A stretch of 64,000 nt of DNA from the NCBI RefSeq assembly GCF_016863335.1, contig NZ_BOOR01000006.1, positions 159,228-223,227 on the forward strand, read 5' to 3'. Of the stretch, positions 33,399-40,944 are shown one piece after another. A program made the position numbers and the translations under genes. Position 1 is the stretch's first letter. Each line of letters begins with the position of its first letter. This DNA is from Planotetraspora thailandica. Lineage in GTDB: Bacteria > Actinomycetota > Actinomycetes > Streptosporangiales > Streptosporangiaceae. Below the pieces are notes generated by a model, which did no database searches, was not told the origin of the DNA, and saw only the letters and a list, made by a program, of their open reading frames with translations.

Positions 33399-35918
33399 GT
33401 GACTGATCTAGTGCCTGAGGCTTTATCCGGTTCTCCTCACGCCGGGCCGGCGGGTAGGGGGCGGTTGAGAAGGCGGGCGCGAGGCACTTGGGTGCGCGCC
33501 ATGGCAGCCGGTGCGGCGCTGGCCGTGACCGCTGCCGCTGTGGCGGCGCTGGGTCCTGCCGGACCGGCGGCGGCCTCCAGCGGCATTTCGCAGGTATACG
33601 CGTGGGGGGTTGGGGGCTCCGGGCGATTGGGCAACGACTCGACGGCCGATCAGTCCTCCCCGGTCGCTGTGTCCGCGCTTAGTCAGGTGGCCCAGGTCAG
33701 CGCCGGCTACATCCATAGCCTGGCGTTGCGCTCGGATGGCACCGTGTGGACGTGGGGAGACAACCGCTACGGGCAACTGGGCAACGGGACGACGACAGCC
33801 AGTTCGGTGCCTGTGCCGGTGCCTGGCCTGACCGGTGTTGTCCAGGTCGCTGCGGGCGGACACGACTACAGGTCTTACAGCCTGGCGTTGCGTTCGGACG
33901 GCACGGTGTGGGCGTGGGGCGACAACGCCTTGGGGGAGTTTGGTGACGGCACCACCATCGGCCGCACCACCCCCGTGCAGGTGCCCGGGCTGACCGGGGT
34001 GACCCAGATCGCGGCCGGCTCTTACCATAACCTTGCGTTGCGTTCGGACGGCACCGTGGTGGCCTGGGGGATGAACGGCAACGGCCAGCTCGGTGACGGC
34101 ACCACCGCCCTTTACCGCAACAGACCGATGGTGGTCAGTGGCCTGACCAGGGTGACCCAGATCGCGGCCGGCTACAACTACAGTCTCGCGTTGCGTTCGG
34201 ACGGCACCGTGATGGCTTGGGGCTACAACTTCAACGGGGAGCTGGGTGACGGCACCACCACCTACCGCCACACCCCCGTGCAGGTGGCTGGGCTGACCGG
34301 GGTGACCCAGATCGCGGCGGGTACGTACCACAGCCTGGCGTTGCGTTCGGACGGCACCGTGATGGCCTGGGGCTATAACTACCGCGGGCGGCTCGGCGAC
34401 GGCACCACAATCGACCGTCACGCTCCGGTCACCGTGTCAGGCCTGAGCGATGTCGCCTTGGTGAGCACGGGCGCCACCAACGGTGTCGCGGTGCGCTCGG
34501 ACGGCACCGTGGCGGCCTGGGGCGACAACCTCCACGGGCAACTCGGCGACGGCACCACTGGCAGCTACCGCGCCACTCCGGCCACCGTGCCTGGGCTGAG
34601 TTCGGTGACCCAGATCTCAGCCGGCGCTGTCCACACGCTGGCGAAGGTGGGGCCGCCGGAGCTGACCGCCAATGCGGCTATCACCGGCGACGTCGGGACC
34701 ACGCTGACCTGCCAGGCTCCCTTCGTCGGTGCGACCTCGGTGAGCTACACCTGGCTGTGGGACGGGGCGGCGATCCCTGACGCGACCACCGCCACCTACA
34801 CGCCCCCCTCGTGGGACGCGGGCCACCAGGCCACCTGCCAGGTCACGGCCGCCAACGACCTCGGCACCACGGACGCCTCGGCGACCATCACCATTGCCCC
34901 TGCCGATCTTTCTGCGGAAACCGCACCGATAGCGGAAGCCGGCAAGTACTACAGCTACCGATTCGCGGCGACCGGGTACCCCACCCCGAAGATCGCTCTG
35001 GTCTCCGGGGCGCTCCCGCCGGGCCTGGCGCTGGACACCGACGGAACCCTGTACGGAACGCCCAGCCAAGGGGGCACCTACCGGTTCTCCCTGTCGGCGA
35101 CCAACGGGATCGGCGCCGTCGCTGGGGAGGAGAAGACCGTTGTCGTCCAGGCTTCGGCGACTTTCACTGCGGGGACCGCACCGATCGCGGTCGCCGGCAA
35201 GCCCTACAAGTACCGGTTCGCGGCGGCTGGGTACCCCACCCCGAAGATCACCCGGGTTTCCGGGACGCTGCCGCCCGGCCTTGCACTGGCCGCTGACGGC
35301 ACCTTGTCCGGCACGCCCACCCGAGGCGGCTCCTACAAGTTCACGCTGTCGGCGAGTAACGGCGTCGGCACCGCCGCCACGGCCGCCGAGACCGTCGTCG
35401 TCCAGGCCCCGGCGCGTTTCACCGGGGGCACCTCACCGATTGCGGTGGTCGGTAAGAAGTACAGCTACCGATTCGCGGCGACCGGGTACCCCACCCCGAA
35501 GATCACCCGGGTTTCCGGGACGCTGCCGCCGGGTCTGAAACTGGCCGCCAACGGCACCTTGTCGGGAACCCCCACCCGAGCCGGCTCCTACCGCTTCGCC
35601 CTGTCGGCCACCAACGGCGTCGGCACAGCCGCCAAGATCACCAAGACCGTCATCGTCCGCGCTCCGGCGCACTTCACCCGGGGGACCCCACCGATCGCGC
35701 ACGTCGGTAAGAAGTACAGCTATCGATTCGCGGCGACCGGGTATCCCACCCCGAAGATCACCCGGGTCTCCGGGAAGCTCCCGGCCGGCCTGAAACTGGC
35801 CACCAACGGCATCCTGTCCGGAAAGCCCACGCGTAGGGGCACGTACAAGTTCACCCTGGCAGCGACCAACGGCGTCGGCACAGCCGCCAAGATCACCAGG
35901 ACCGTCGTCGTCCGGTAA
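33399..35918 (+). CDS. Secreted RCC1-propeller protein with Ig-like and four He_PIG modules
   Basis: 839 aa with a GTG start. A long N-terminal export signal (hydrophobic MAAGAALAVTAAAVAALG ending AAAS near residue 60) is followed by seven RCC1 blades. Each has the pattern (V/M)-x-(A/T)-W-G-x-N-x-x-G-x-L-G-(D/N)-G-T, for example VWTWGDNRYGQLGNGTT. One Ig-like module with two cysteines follows (about 427-505), then four putative-Ig (He_PIG) modules of 85 aa containing YRFAATGYPTPKI and LSGTPTRGGSY. It is probably extracellular and adhesive or scaffold-like. The ligand is unknown. It converges on the sigma-factor gene at 35978 with a terminator between. Confidence 0.88.
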   Translation: MTDLVPEALSGSPHAGPAGRGRLRRRARGTWVRAMAAGAALAVTAAAVAALGPAGPAAASSGISQVYAWGVGGSGRLGNDSTADQSSPVAVSALSQVAQVSAGYIHSLALRSDGTVWTWGDNRYGQLGNGTTTASSVPVPVPGLTGVVQVAAGGHDYRSYSLALRSDGTVWAWGDNALGEFGDGTTIGRTTPVQVPGLTGVTQIAAGSYHNLALRSDGTVVAWGMNGNGQLGDGTTALYRNRPMVVSGLTRVTQIAAGYNYSLALRSDGTVMAWGYNFNGELGDGTTTYRHTPVQVAGLTGVTQIAAGTYHSLALRSDGTVMAWGYNYRGRLGDGTTIDRHAPVTVSGLSDVALVSTGATNGVAVRSDGTVAAWGDNLHGQLGDGTTGSYRATPATVPGLSSVTQISAGAVHTLAKVGPPELTANAAITGDVGTTLTCQAPFVGATSVSYTWLWDGAAIPDATTATYTPPSWDAGHQATCQVTAANDLGTTDASATITIAPADLSAETAPIAEAGKYYSYRFAATGYPTPKIALVSGALPPGLALDTDGTLYGTPSQGGTYRFSLSATNGIGAVAGEEKTVVVQASATFTAGTAPIAVAGKPYKYRFAAAGYPTPKITRVSGTLPPGLALAADGTLSGTPTRGGSYKFTLSASNGVGTAATAAETVVVQAPARFTGGTSPIAVVGKKYSYRFAATGYPTPKITRVSGTLPPGLKLAANGTLSGTPTRAGSYRFALSATNGVGTAAKITKTVIVRAPAHFTRGTPPIAHVGKKYSYRFAATGYPTPKITRVSGKLPAGLKLATNGILSGKPTRRGTYKFTLAATNGVGTAAKITRTVVVR
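34917..35917 (+). repeat. Four tandem 255-bp He_PIG-encoding repeats
   Basis: The TAC/TAT codon of the Y-R-F-A-A motif falls at 34956, 35211, 35466 and 35721, an exact 255-bp period. The core GCGACCGGGTACCCCACCCC is almost unchanged among copies 1, 3 and 4. Such identity at DNA level points to recent tandem duplication. Confidence 0.93.
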
Positions 35919-35930
35919 GCATCGCGGCAT

Positions 35931-35977
35931 AGGTGATCCCAGGGGCTCGGCACACCACCGATCCACTGGGATCACCT
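35931..35977. terminator. Bidirectional hairpin terminator
   Basis: AGGTGATCCCAG (35931-35942) and CTGGGATCACCT (35966-35977) form a perfect 12-bp stem between the convergent stops at 35918 and 35978. Confidence 0.78.
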
Positions 35978-37003
35978 CTACGGACGAATAGGGCTTCCGT
36001 TGTCCAGAGCGTTGGGCGATTCGCCGGCCGGAGCGGGGCCGAGCGACTGGGGGAGTCCGAAAAGTTCGAACAGGTCCGGGTCGCGGAACGCGACGATGTG
36101 GGTGATCCCGGCGTCGGAGGCCGAGAGGACCATCACCGCGTGCGCGTGATGAACGTCGTCTGCGCCGCACTGATACATGCCGACCGCGGGCTGCCCGTTG
36201 GCCGAGGTCGCCACCATCCGGACGGCACCTGGCACGGTGAGGACCCTGGACCCGAAGAACCGGCCGACGGACTCGCGACCGGCGAACCAGGACGGGGTGG
36301 GCGGCATCTCCAGGACGGCGTCCTCGGTCAGCAGCCCCATCAGGGCGGTGACGTCGGCGTTCTCGAAGGCCGCGACATAGCGATCCAGCAGTTCCCGCTC
36401 GTGCGCGCCGGAGGCCTCGGCCGTGTCGTCTTCGGAGGGCGTCACCTGGCCGAGCTGGGCTCGAGCGCGTTGCAGGATGCTTTTGACTGCGGGGACCGAG
36501 ATGCCGAGCAACTCGGCGACCTCTGCGGCACGCAGCGCCAGCACGTCGCGCAGGATGAGGACGGCGCGCTGACGCGGGGGCAGATACTGCAGGGCGGCGA
36601 TCAGGGCGAGCCGCAGGCCTGCCCGCGCGGCGACGATGGTGGCGGGATCTTCCGAGCCGGGGCGGACCAGCCGGTCGGGGAAGGGCTGTAGCCAGTTCAC
36701 TTCCGGTGGTGGCGCCAGAGGGCCTTCGGGGTCGTCGGCGGGACCGCCGAGACCCGACGGCAGCGGCCGGCGCTTGCGGTGCTCGAGTGCGGTGAGGCAG
36801 ACGTTGGTCGCGATCCGGTAGAGCCAGGTGCGTAGTGACGCCCGGCCTTGGAACGCCTCGTACGAGCGCCACGCGCGCAGATAGGTCTCCTGGACGAGGT
36901 CTTCGGCGTCGTGGACCGAACCGAGCATGCGGTAGCAGTAGGCCAGGAGCTCCGGCCGGTAGGGGGAGGTCAGCCGTGCGAAGACGTCGCTGTCCGGCGT
37001 CAC
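35978..37003 (-). CDS. ECF sigma factor with C-terminal SnoaL-like domain (SigX5/TIGR02960-like)
   Basis: 341 aa. Region 2 contains YCYRMLGSVHDAEDLVQETY and FQGRASLRTWLYRIATN. A linker with the family stretch WLQPFPDRL leads to region 4 (YLPPRQRAVLILRDVLALRA, then AEVAELLGISVPAVKSILQR). The last 130 residues form an NTF2/SnoaL-like fold (LLDRYVAAFENADVTALMGL), which in such sigma factors modulates activity and replaces an anti-sigma. The GTG at 37003 overlaps the stop of the VOC gene (GTGA), so the two are coupled; a longer open frame upstream is not used. A close paralogue lies at 38461-39456. Confidence 0.9.
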   Translation of the reverse strand: MTPDSDVFARLTSPYRPELLAYCYRMLGSVHDAEDLVQETYLRAWRSYEAFQGRASLRTWLYRIATNVCLTALEHRKRRPLPSGLGGPADDPEGPLAPPPEVNWLQPFPDRLVRPGSEDPATIVAARAGLRLALIAALQYLPPRQRAVLILRDVLALRAAEVAELLGISVPAVKSILQRARAQLGQVTPSEDDTAEASGAHERELLDRYVAAFENADVTALMGLLTEDAVLEMPPTPSWFAGRESVGRFFGSRVLTVPGAVRMVATSANGQPAVGMYQCGADDVHHAHAVMVLSASDAGITHIVAFRDPDLFELFGLPQSLGPAPAGESPNALDNGSPIRP

Positions 37004-37401
37004 CGTCGCCCCGATCGGCCGACCGGGGCGGCCCCGGCGAGCTCGACGATCTGCACGTAGTTTCCGACCGGGTCCTCCACTGTCGCGATGAGGCCCGGGC
37101 CGAAGTCCTCCACCGGGCGGATCCACTGCGTGATGCCGAGCGCCTTCAGGTGGGCGACGACCGCCTCGATGTCGTCGACGTAGAAGTTGATCAGGATCCT
37201 GCCGGGCTCCCGTGTGCTCTGCTCGAGATCGTCGCGGCGGTCGAAGACCAACCGCCCGCCGCCCACCATCAGGACGGTGCCCGGCTCGGCCGACGGCGCG
37301 AACGCGGCGCGGTACCAGGCGCTGTGCCGTTCCGGGTCGTCGCTGCCCAGCACCAGGCCGCCCAGCCGAATCCCCGTCGTCATCTCCGTCGTCTCCGCCA
37401 T
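37000..37401 (-). CDS. VOC (glyoxalase/bleomycin-resistance) family protein
   Basis: 133 aa from the ATG at 37401, which follows GGAAGGAAC; an in-frame ATG at 37440 lacks a site. The two beta-alpha-beta-beta-beta halves are visible: GIRLGGLVLGSDDPERHSAW and GRILINFYVDDIEAVVAHLK, ending TVEDPVGNYVQIVEL with the metal-ligand-type Glu near the C-terminus. It is translationally coupled to the downstream sigma factor and is preceded by a 31-bp element shared with the SDR gene. It may be a detoxification enzyme or a target of that sigma. No substrate can be named. Confidence 0.85.
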   Translation of the reverse strand: MAETTEMTTGIRLGGLVLGSDDPERHSAWYRAAFAPSAEPGTVLMVGGGRLVFDRRDDLEQSTREPGRILINFYVDDIEAVVAHLKALGITQWIRPVEDFGPGLIATVEDPVGNYVQIVELAGAAPVGRSGRR

Positions 37402-37444
37402 GATCGTTCCTTCCAAGGTCGTCATCGGAAATTCCGTCACTTCT

Positions 37445-37475
37445 ATCGACTCGGCGACCCGCCAGAAGGAATCGG
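37445..37475 (-). promoter_or_regulatory. 31-bp element A upstream of the VOC-sigma operon
   Basis: This block, with ATCGACTCGGCGAC and GGAATCGG in plus-strand sense, is repeated almost exactly at 38409-38439. It lies 44 bp before the VOC start. In the gene's orientation GATTCC and GTCGAT are about 17 bases apart, which would suit an ECF -35/-10 pair. Recognition by one of the two local SnoaL-type sigma factors is inference. Confidence 0.5.
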
Positions 37476-37511
37476 CCGAATCTTCTGCACCACCCGGCCG
37501 CAGTGGTGAAC

Positions 37512-37539
37512 GGCAGGGGCGGCGATCGCCGCCCCTGCC
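37512..37539 (-). terminator. Perfect palindrome, likely terminator after the SDR gene
   Basis: A 28-bp perfect palindrome (half-site GGCAGGGGCGGCGA) lies 31 bp beyond the SDR stop and before element A, so it would separate the SDR transcript from the VOC-sigma operon. Confidence 0.6.
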
Positions 37540-37570
37540 TCCGCCACTTGGCCTTCAGGCCTTACGGTGC

Positions 37571-38362
37571 TCAGTCGGCGATCAGGCCGCTGGTGAGGTT
37601 GGCGACTGCCCCGGTCATCGCACTGGAGCGGTCCGAGGCGACGAAGGCAGCCACGTTGGCGATCTCAGCGACTGTGGGCAGCTGCTTGCGCAGTGTCAGG
37701 TCCGCCATGCGGGCCTGGAACGCGTCGCGGCTGATGCCGTACGCATCGGCGTGCAGGCCGTACACCTCGGAGAGCTGCGGCGTTTCCGGCATCCCCGCCG
37801 CGCGCAGGCAGACGACTCGGACGCCATGCGGTCCGAGCTCGGCGGCCAGGCCCCGGGACAGCGCTTCGATCGCCGCCCATGCCGGTGCCATGCCTCCCAT
37901 GAGCGGGACAGCGGTCCGTGACGGACTCGCCGTGATCGTCAAAATCACGCCTGATCCCTGGCCGGTCATGCGCCGTGCGGCAGCTCTGGCGGTCAGGAAG
38001 TTGGCCTTGGGGTAGGTGGCCATGGGCAGGTCGAAGCCCTCGGGCGACAGGTCGACGATCCGGGTGCCCTGAATGCCCGTCTGGGGGAGGCTGATGGCGT
38101 TGAACGAGATGTCCACGCTCCCGGCGGTCTGGACGACCGTGTCGAGGTGCGCCTCGACGGCGGCCTCGTCCAGCGCGTCGACCGCGGCGGTGTCGGCGGT
38201 TCCCCCGGCGGCGCGGATCTCCTCGGCGGTCGCATCCAGCGCGGCGGTGTTCCGCCCGGCCAGGAAGACCCTGGCCCCCTCTGCGGCGAATGTTCGGGCG
38301 ACCGTGCCTCCGATCACCCCACCGGCCCCGTAGACCACGGCGTTCTTCTTTTCGAGCAGCAC
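37571..38362 (-). CDS. SDR-fold protein lacking the catalytic Tyr-Lys pair
   Basis: 263 aa, GTG start following GGGAGGAAC. A Rossmann motif YGAGGVIGGTVARTFAAEG is present and the general SDR layout is kept (GRNTAALDATAEEIRAAGG; ITASPSRTAVPLMGG). Where classical enzymes have Y-x-x-x-K this protein reads M-A-P-A-W (in GGMAPAWAAIEALSRGL), so both catalytic residues are gone. Either it belongs to an atypical SDR subgroup or it is non-catalytic. It lies between two sigma-factor genes on the same strand, with element B upstream. Confidence 0.82.
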   Translation of the reverse strand: MLLEKKNAVVYGAGGVIGGTVARTFAAEGARVFLAGRNTAALDATAEEIRAAGGTADTAAVDALDEAAVEAHLDTVVQTAGSVDISFNAISLPQTGIQGTRIVDLSPEGFDLPMATYPKANFLTARAAARRMTGQGSGVILTITASPSRTAVPLMGGMAPAWAAIEALSRGLAAELGPHGVRVVCLRAAGMPETPQLSEVYGLHADAYGISRDAFQARMADLTLRKQLPTVAEIANVAAFVASDRSSAMTGAVANLTSGLIAD

Positions 38363-38408
38363 TGTTCCTCCCGATTGTGGATGGTGCGGACGGAGTTCCG
38401 TCTCATCG

Positions 38409-38439
38409 ATCGACTCGGCGACCTGCCGAAAGGAATCGG
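38409..38439 (-). promoter_or_regulatory. 31-bp element B upstream of the SDR-like gene
   Basis: Second copy of the element at 37445-37475, in the same orientation and at nearly the same distance from the start codon (47 versus 44 bp). Differences are confined to about three or four bases in the middle. It lies 22 bp past the minus-strand stop region of nothing; the next gene upstream (38461) ends just before it, so the space to the SDR start is only about 98 bp. Confidence 0.5.
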
Positions 38440-38460
38440 TCGGCCCGCGCGCTGCGGTCG

Positions 38461-39456
38461 TCAGGTGAGGGTGTGGGGAAGGCCGAAATACGGGGCGAGG
38501 GTCGTCTCGAAATGGGTGAGCTCGCTGACGCCGTCGGCGGAGAAGGCGGCTACCAGGATCCCTGCGCAGTGGAGCACGCCGGTCACCGGGTCGCGGAAGT
38601 ACTCGCCCCATGCCGGGTGGCCGTTCGCTCGGGTGGGGATCAAGCGGCTGATCGTACGGCGGTGGGCGTCGATGGCGGTGAAGAAGCGGTGGGCGGACTC
38701 GGTGCCGCGGTACTCGAAGGGCAGGGGCGGCATCCGGACCCAGACGTCGTCGGTCATCAGGGCGACGAGGGCGGTGACGTCGTGGTCGGTGAAGGCCGTG
38801 ACGAAGCGGTCGGTCAGGGCGCGTTCCTCCTGGCTGCCGGGAGCGGGTGCGGGGCGGCCGGGTGAGCGGGTCGCCTGGATCGTCGCCCGGGCTCGTTTGA
38901 GGGCGCTGGTGACGGCGCTCTCGGTGAGGCCCAGCAGGTCGGCGGCCTCGGCGGCGCGGTAACCGAGGACGTCGCGGAGGAGAAGGACCGCGCGTTGGTT
39001 CGGAGGGAGGAGCTGCACGGCGGTGATGAAAGCGAGGGAGATCGCCTCGTGGGATTCGTAGCGGGCTTCAGGGCCCGGGTTCTGATCGGGGAGGCCGTCG
39101 AGGAGGTGGTCGGGGTAGGGCTGGAGCCAGAGGACCTCGCCCAGGCGGGAAGGTTCCGGGGGCGGGACCGCCAGAGGGGCCGCAGCCACCGGCTTGCGGG
39201 TGGAGGCTCGCAGGGCGTTGAGGCAGCGGTTGGTGGCGATGCGGTACAGCCAGGTGCGGAAGGAGGATCGGGCCTCGAAGCCCTCGAGGCCCATCCAGGC
39301 TGACAGGAGGGCTTCCTGCAGGGTGTCCTCGGCGTCCTGGAGGGATCCGAGCATGCGGTAACAGTGGAGTTGGAGTTCGCTGCGGTGGGGTTCGACCAGC
39401 GCCGCGAACGCGTCGCGGTCGCCTGACCGGGCTCGTTGAAGCAGTTCGGCTGACAT
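38461..39456 (-). CDS. ECF sigma factor with C-terminal SnoaL-like domain (paralogue)
   Basis: 331 aa, built like its neighbour at 35978-37003. Region 2 contains HCYRMLGSLQDAEDTLQEAL and SSFRTWLYRIATNRCLNALR. The linker has WLQPYPDHLLDGLPD, and region 4 reads LLPPNQRAVLLLRDVLGYRA with AADLLGLTESAVTSALKRAR. The SnoaL-like part starts ALTDRFVTAFTDHDVTALVA. ATG at 39456 is followed by SAELLQRARSGDRDAFAAL. It diverges from an SDR gene at 39592. The two sigma factors probably arose by duplication and may read similar promoters. Confidence 0.9.
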   Translation of the reverse strand: MSAELLQRARSGDRDAFAALVEPHRSELQLHCYRMLGSLQDAEDTLQEALLSAWMGLEGFEARSSFRTWLYRIATNRCLNALRASTRKPVAAAPLAVPPPEPSRLGEVLWLQPYPDHLLDGLPDQNPGPEARYESHEAISLAFITAVQLLPPNQRAVLLLRDVLGYRAAEAADLLGLTESAVTSALKRARATIQATRSPGRPAPAPGSQEERALTDRFVTAFTDHDVTALVALMTDDVWVRMPPLPFEYRGTESAHRFFTAIDAHRRTISRLIPTRANGHPAWGEYFRDPVTGVLHCAGILVAAFSADGVSELTHFETTLAPYFGLPHTLT

Positions 39457-39591
39457 GGGGCACCTCCGTCATCGGTATCGACACCGGCGGACGGCGAAAC
39501 TGGGCGGTCCCGAGGCGCCCGGTTTCCGGCAGTCGGCATGTCTGTCCTGTGTGCAAGTCCGAATCTTCAGAGCTGATCGGAGCATGGCATC

Positions 39592-40314
39592 GTGCAGGAT
39601 TTCATCGCCGACCGGACCCTCCTGGTGACCGGCGCCAATCGAGGTATCGGGCGCGCGCTGGTCGAGGAGGCCCTACGCCGAGGCGCGCGGCGCGTCTACG
39701 CAGGAACGCGGCAGCCCTTCGCCCACCCCGACGAGCGCGTCATGCCGTTGCCGCTGGACGTGACCGACGGGGCGCAGATCGAGGCGGCTGCAAAGAGCGT
39801 CGACGGGCTCGACGTCCTGGTCAACAACGCGGGCCTGGCGGCCTTCGACGACCTCGGGGATCGCGCGGTGCTCGAGCGGCACCTGGCGGTCAATCTCTTC
39901 GGGACGCACGCCGTCACGCAGGCGTTTCTGCCGCAACTGACGCTGTCGCGGGGAGCCGTGGTCAACGTGCTGTCGGTGGCGGCGCTCGCGTCGCTGCCGG
40001 TGACTCCCGCGTACTCGATCTCCAAGGCCGCGGCGTTCTCGCTCACCCAGGCGCTGCGGGCACTGCTGGCCGAGCGGGGTGTGCGGGTGCACGCCGTTCT
40101 GTCGGGTCCGGTGGACACCGACATGTCCCGGGACCTCGACATCCCGAAGGCCGCCCCGGCGGCCGTCGCGCAGGCGATCTTCGACGGCGTGGCCGCCGGT
40201 GAGGAGGAGATCTTCCCCGATCCGCTGTCCGCGGCCTTGGCAGAGGGCTGGCGGGCCGGTGCGGTCAAGGCGCTCGAGCGCGAGAACGCCGCGCTGCTGG
40301 CGGGGCCGCGGTGA
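39592..40314 (+). CDS. SDR family oxidoreductase
   Basis: 240 aa with a GTG start and GGAG nine bases before it. It is a classical SDR: TGANRGIGRALVEEA, then LDVTD, VNNAGLAAFDDL, NVLSVAALASL with the catalytic Ser, and YSISK as the active-site pair. C-terminal SGPVDTDMSRD resembles carbonyl-reductase-like members that act on small ketones or aldehydes. It is divergent from the second SnoaL-type sigma gene (136 bp), a likely regulator. It is followed by a strong hairpin. Confidence 0.9.
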   Translation: MQDFIADRTLLVTGANRGIGRALVEEALRRGARRVYAGTRQPFAHPDERVMPLPLDVTDGAQIEAAAKSVDGLDVLVNNAGLAAFDDLGDRAVLERHLAVNLFGTHAVTQAFLPQLTLSRGAVVNVLSVAALASLPVTPAYSISKAAAFSLTQALRALLAERGVRVHAVLSGPVDTDMSRDLDIPKAAPAAVAQAIFDGVAAGEEEIFPDPLSAALAEGWRAGAVKALERENAALLAGPR

Positions 40315-40330
40315 GCGCCGCACGTGTGTA

Positions 40331-40369
40331 GCGAAATGCTCCGGCGGAATGACCGCCGGAGCATTTCGC
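40331..40369. terminator. Bidirectional hairpin terminator
   Basis: GCGAAATGCTCCGGCGG and its exact complement form a 17-bp stem with a 5-base loop, between the stops at 40314 and 40393. Confidence 0.85.
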
Positions 40370-40392
40370 TTTCCAGCCAGGCGTGCGAGTGC

Positions 40393-40839
40393 TCAACGAC
40401 CGGGGGCGCGCTCGGTGACTTCCTGCAGGACGAAACCGTTGCCGTCGGGATCGCTGAACGAGGCGAACGAGCCGTACGAGCGCCGGCCGGGGTAGAGGCC
40501 CGGCACCCGCTTCTCGGTCCCGGCGTGATGGAAGACGCCACCCTCGTCATGGAAGATCTCGCTCACCTCAACACCGCGGCTGATCAGGTCGGCCCGCGCC
40601 TCTTCGATGTCGTGCACGATGAGGTGCAGGTTCTGCACAGAGCCCGGCTGGGCCGTACCGATCCCGGTGCCGACGATGATCGAGCACTGGGAGCCCGGCG
40701 GGGTGAAGTGCACGACCCGGAAGTCGGCACCGTCCACGTAGTCGAGGTCCTCCCGGAAGCCGATCCGCTTGTAGAAGTCCTTGGCCCGGTCGACATCCGC
40801 GACCGGCAGGACGATCACCTCAAGCTTGTAATCCACCAT
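40393..40839 (-). CDS. VOC (glyoxalase) family protein
   Basis: 148 aa from the ATG at 40839, which follows GGAGGAGC. YKLEVIVLPVADVDRAKDFY opens the first VOC half and QNLHLIVHDIEEARADLISR the second, ending FSDPDGNGFVLQEV with the conserved Glu ligand. An internal stretch PGLYPGRRSYGSFASF is typical of a common actinomycete subgroup. Upstream lies a 20-bp palindrome also found before the esterase gene at 43967, which suggests control by the LuxR-type regulator encoded next to it. The reaction is unknown. Confidence 0.87.
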   Translation of the reverse strand: MVDYKLEVIVLPVADVDRAKDFYKRIGFREDLDYVDGADFRVVHFTPPGSQCSIIVGTGIGTAQPGSVQNLHLIVHDIEEARADLISRGVEVSEIFHDEGGVFHHAGTEKRVPGLYPGRRSYGSFASFSDPDGNGFVLQEVTERAPGR

Positions 40840-40910
40840 GTCCGCTCCTCCGCGATATCGGATGCCGGTCGGCATCCGGCATCTACGATCGCTGCCGAAG
40901 CGGAGGCTCG

Positions 40911-40930
40911 CCCCAGGGAGACTCCCTGGG
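40911..40930 (-). promoter_or_regulatory. Palindromic operator candidate, copy 1 (VOC gene)
   Basis: In the VOC gene's orientation this reads CCCAGGGAGTCTCCCTGGGG, a near-perfect inverted repeat. The same sequence with one change precedes the esterase gene at 43913-43932. It lies 71 bp before the VOC start and just 14 bp from the stop of the LuxR-type gene. Confidence 0.6.
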
Positions 40931-40944
40931 CTCGGCCCCGGGGG

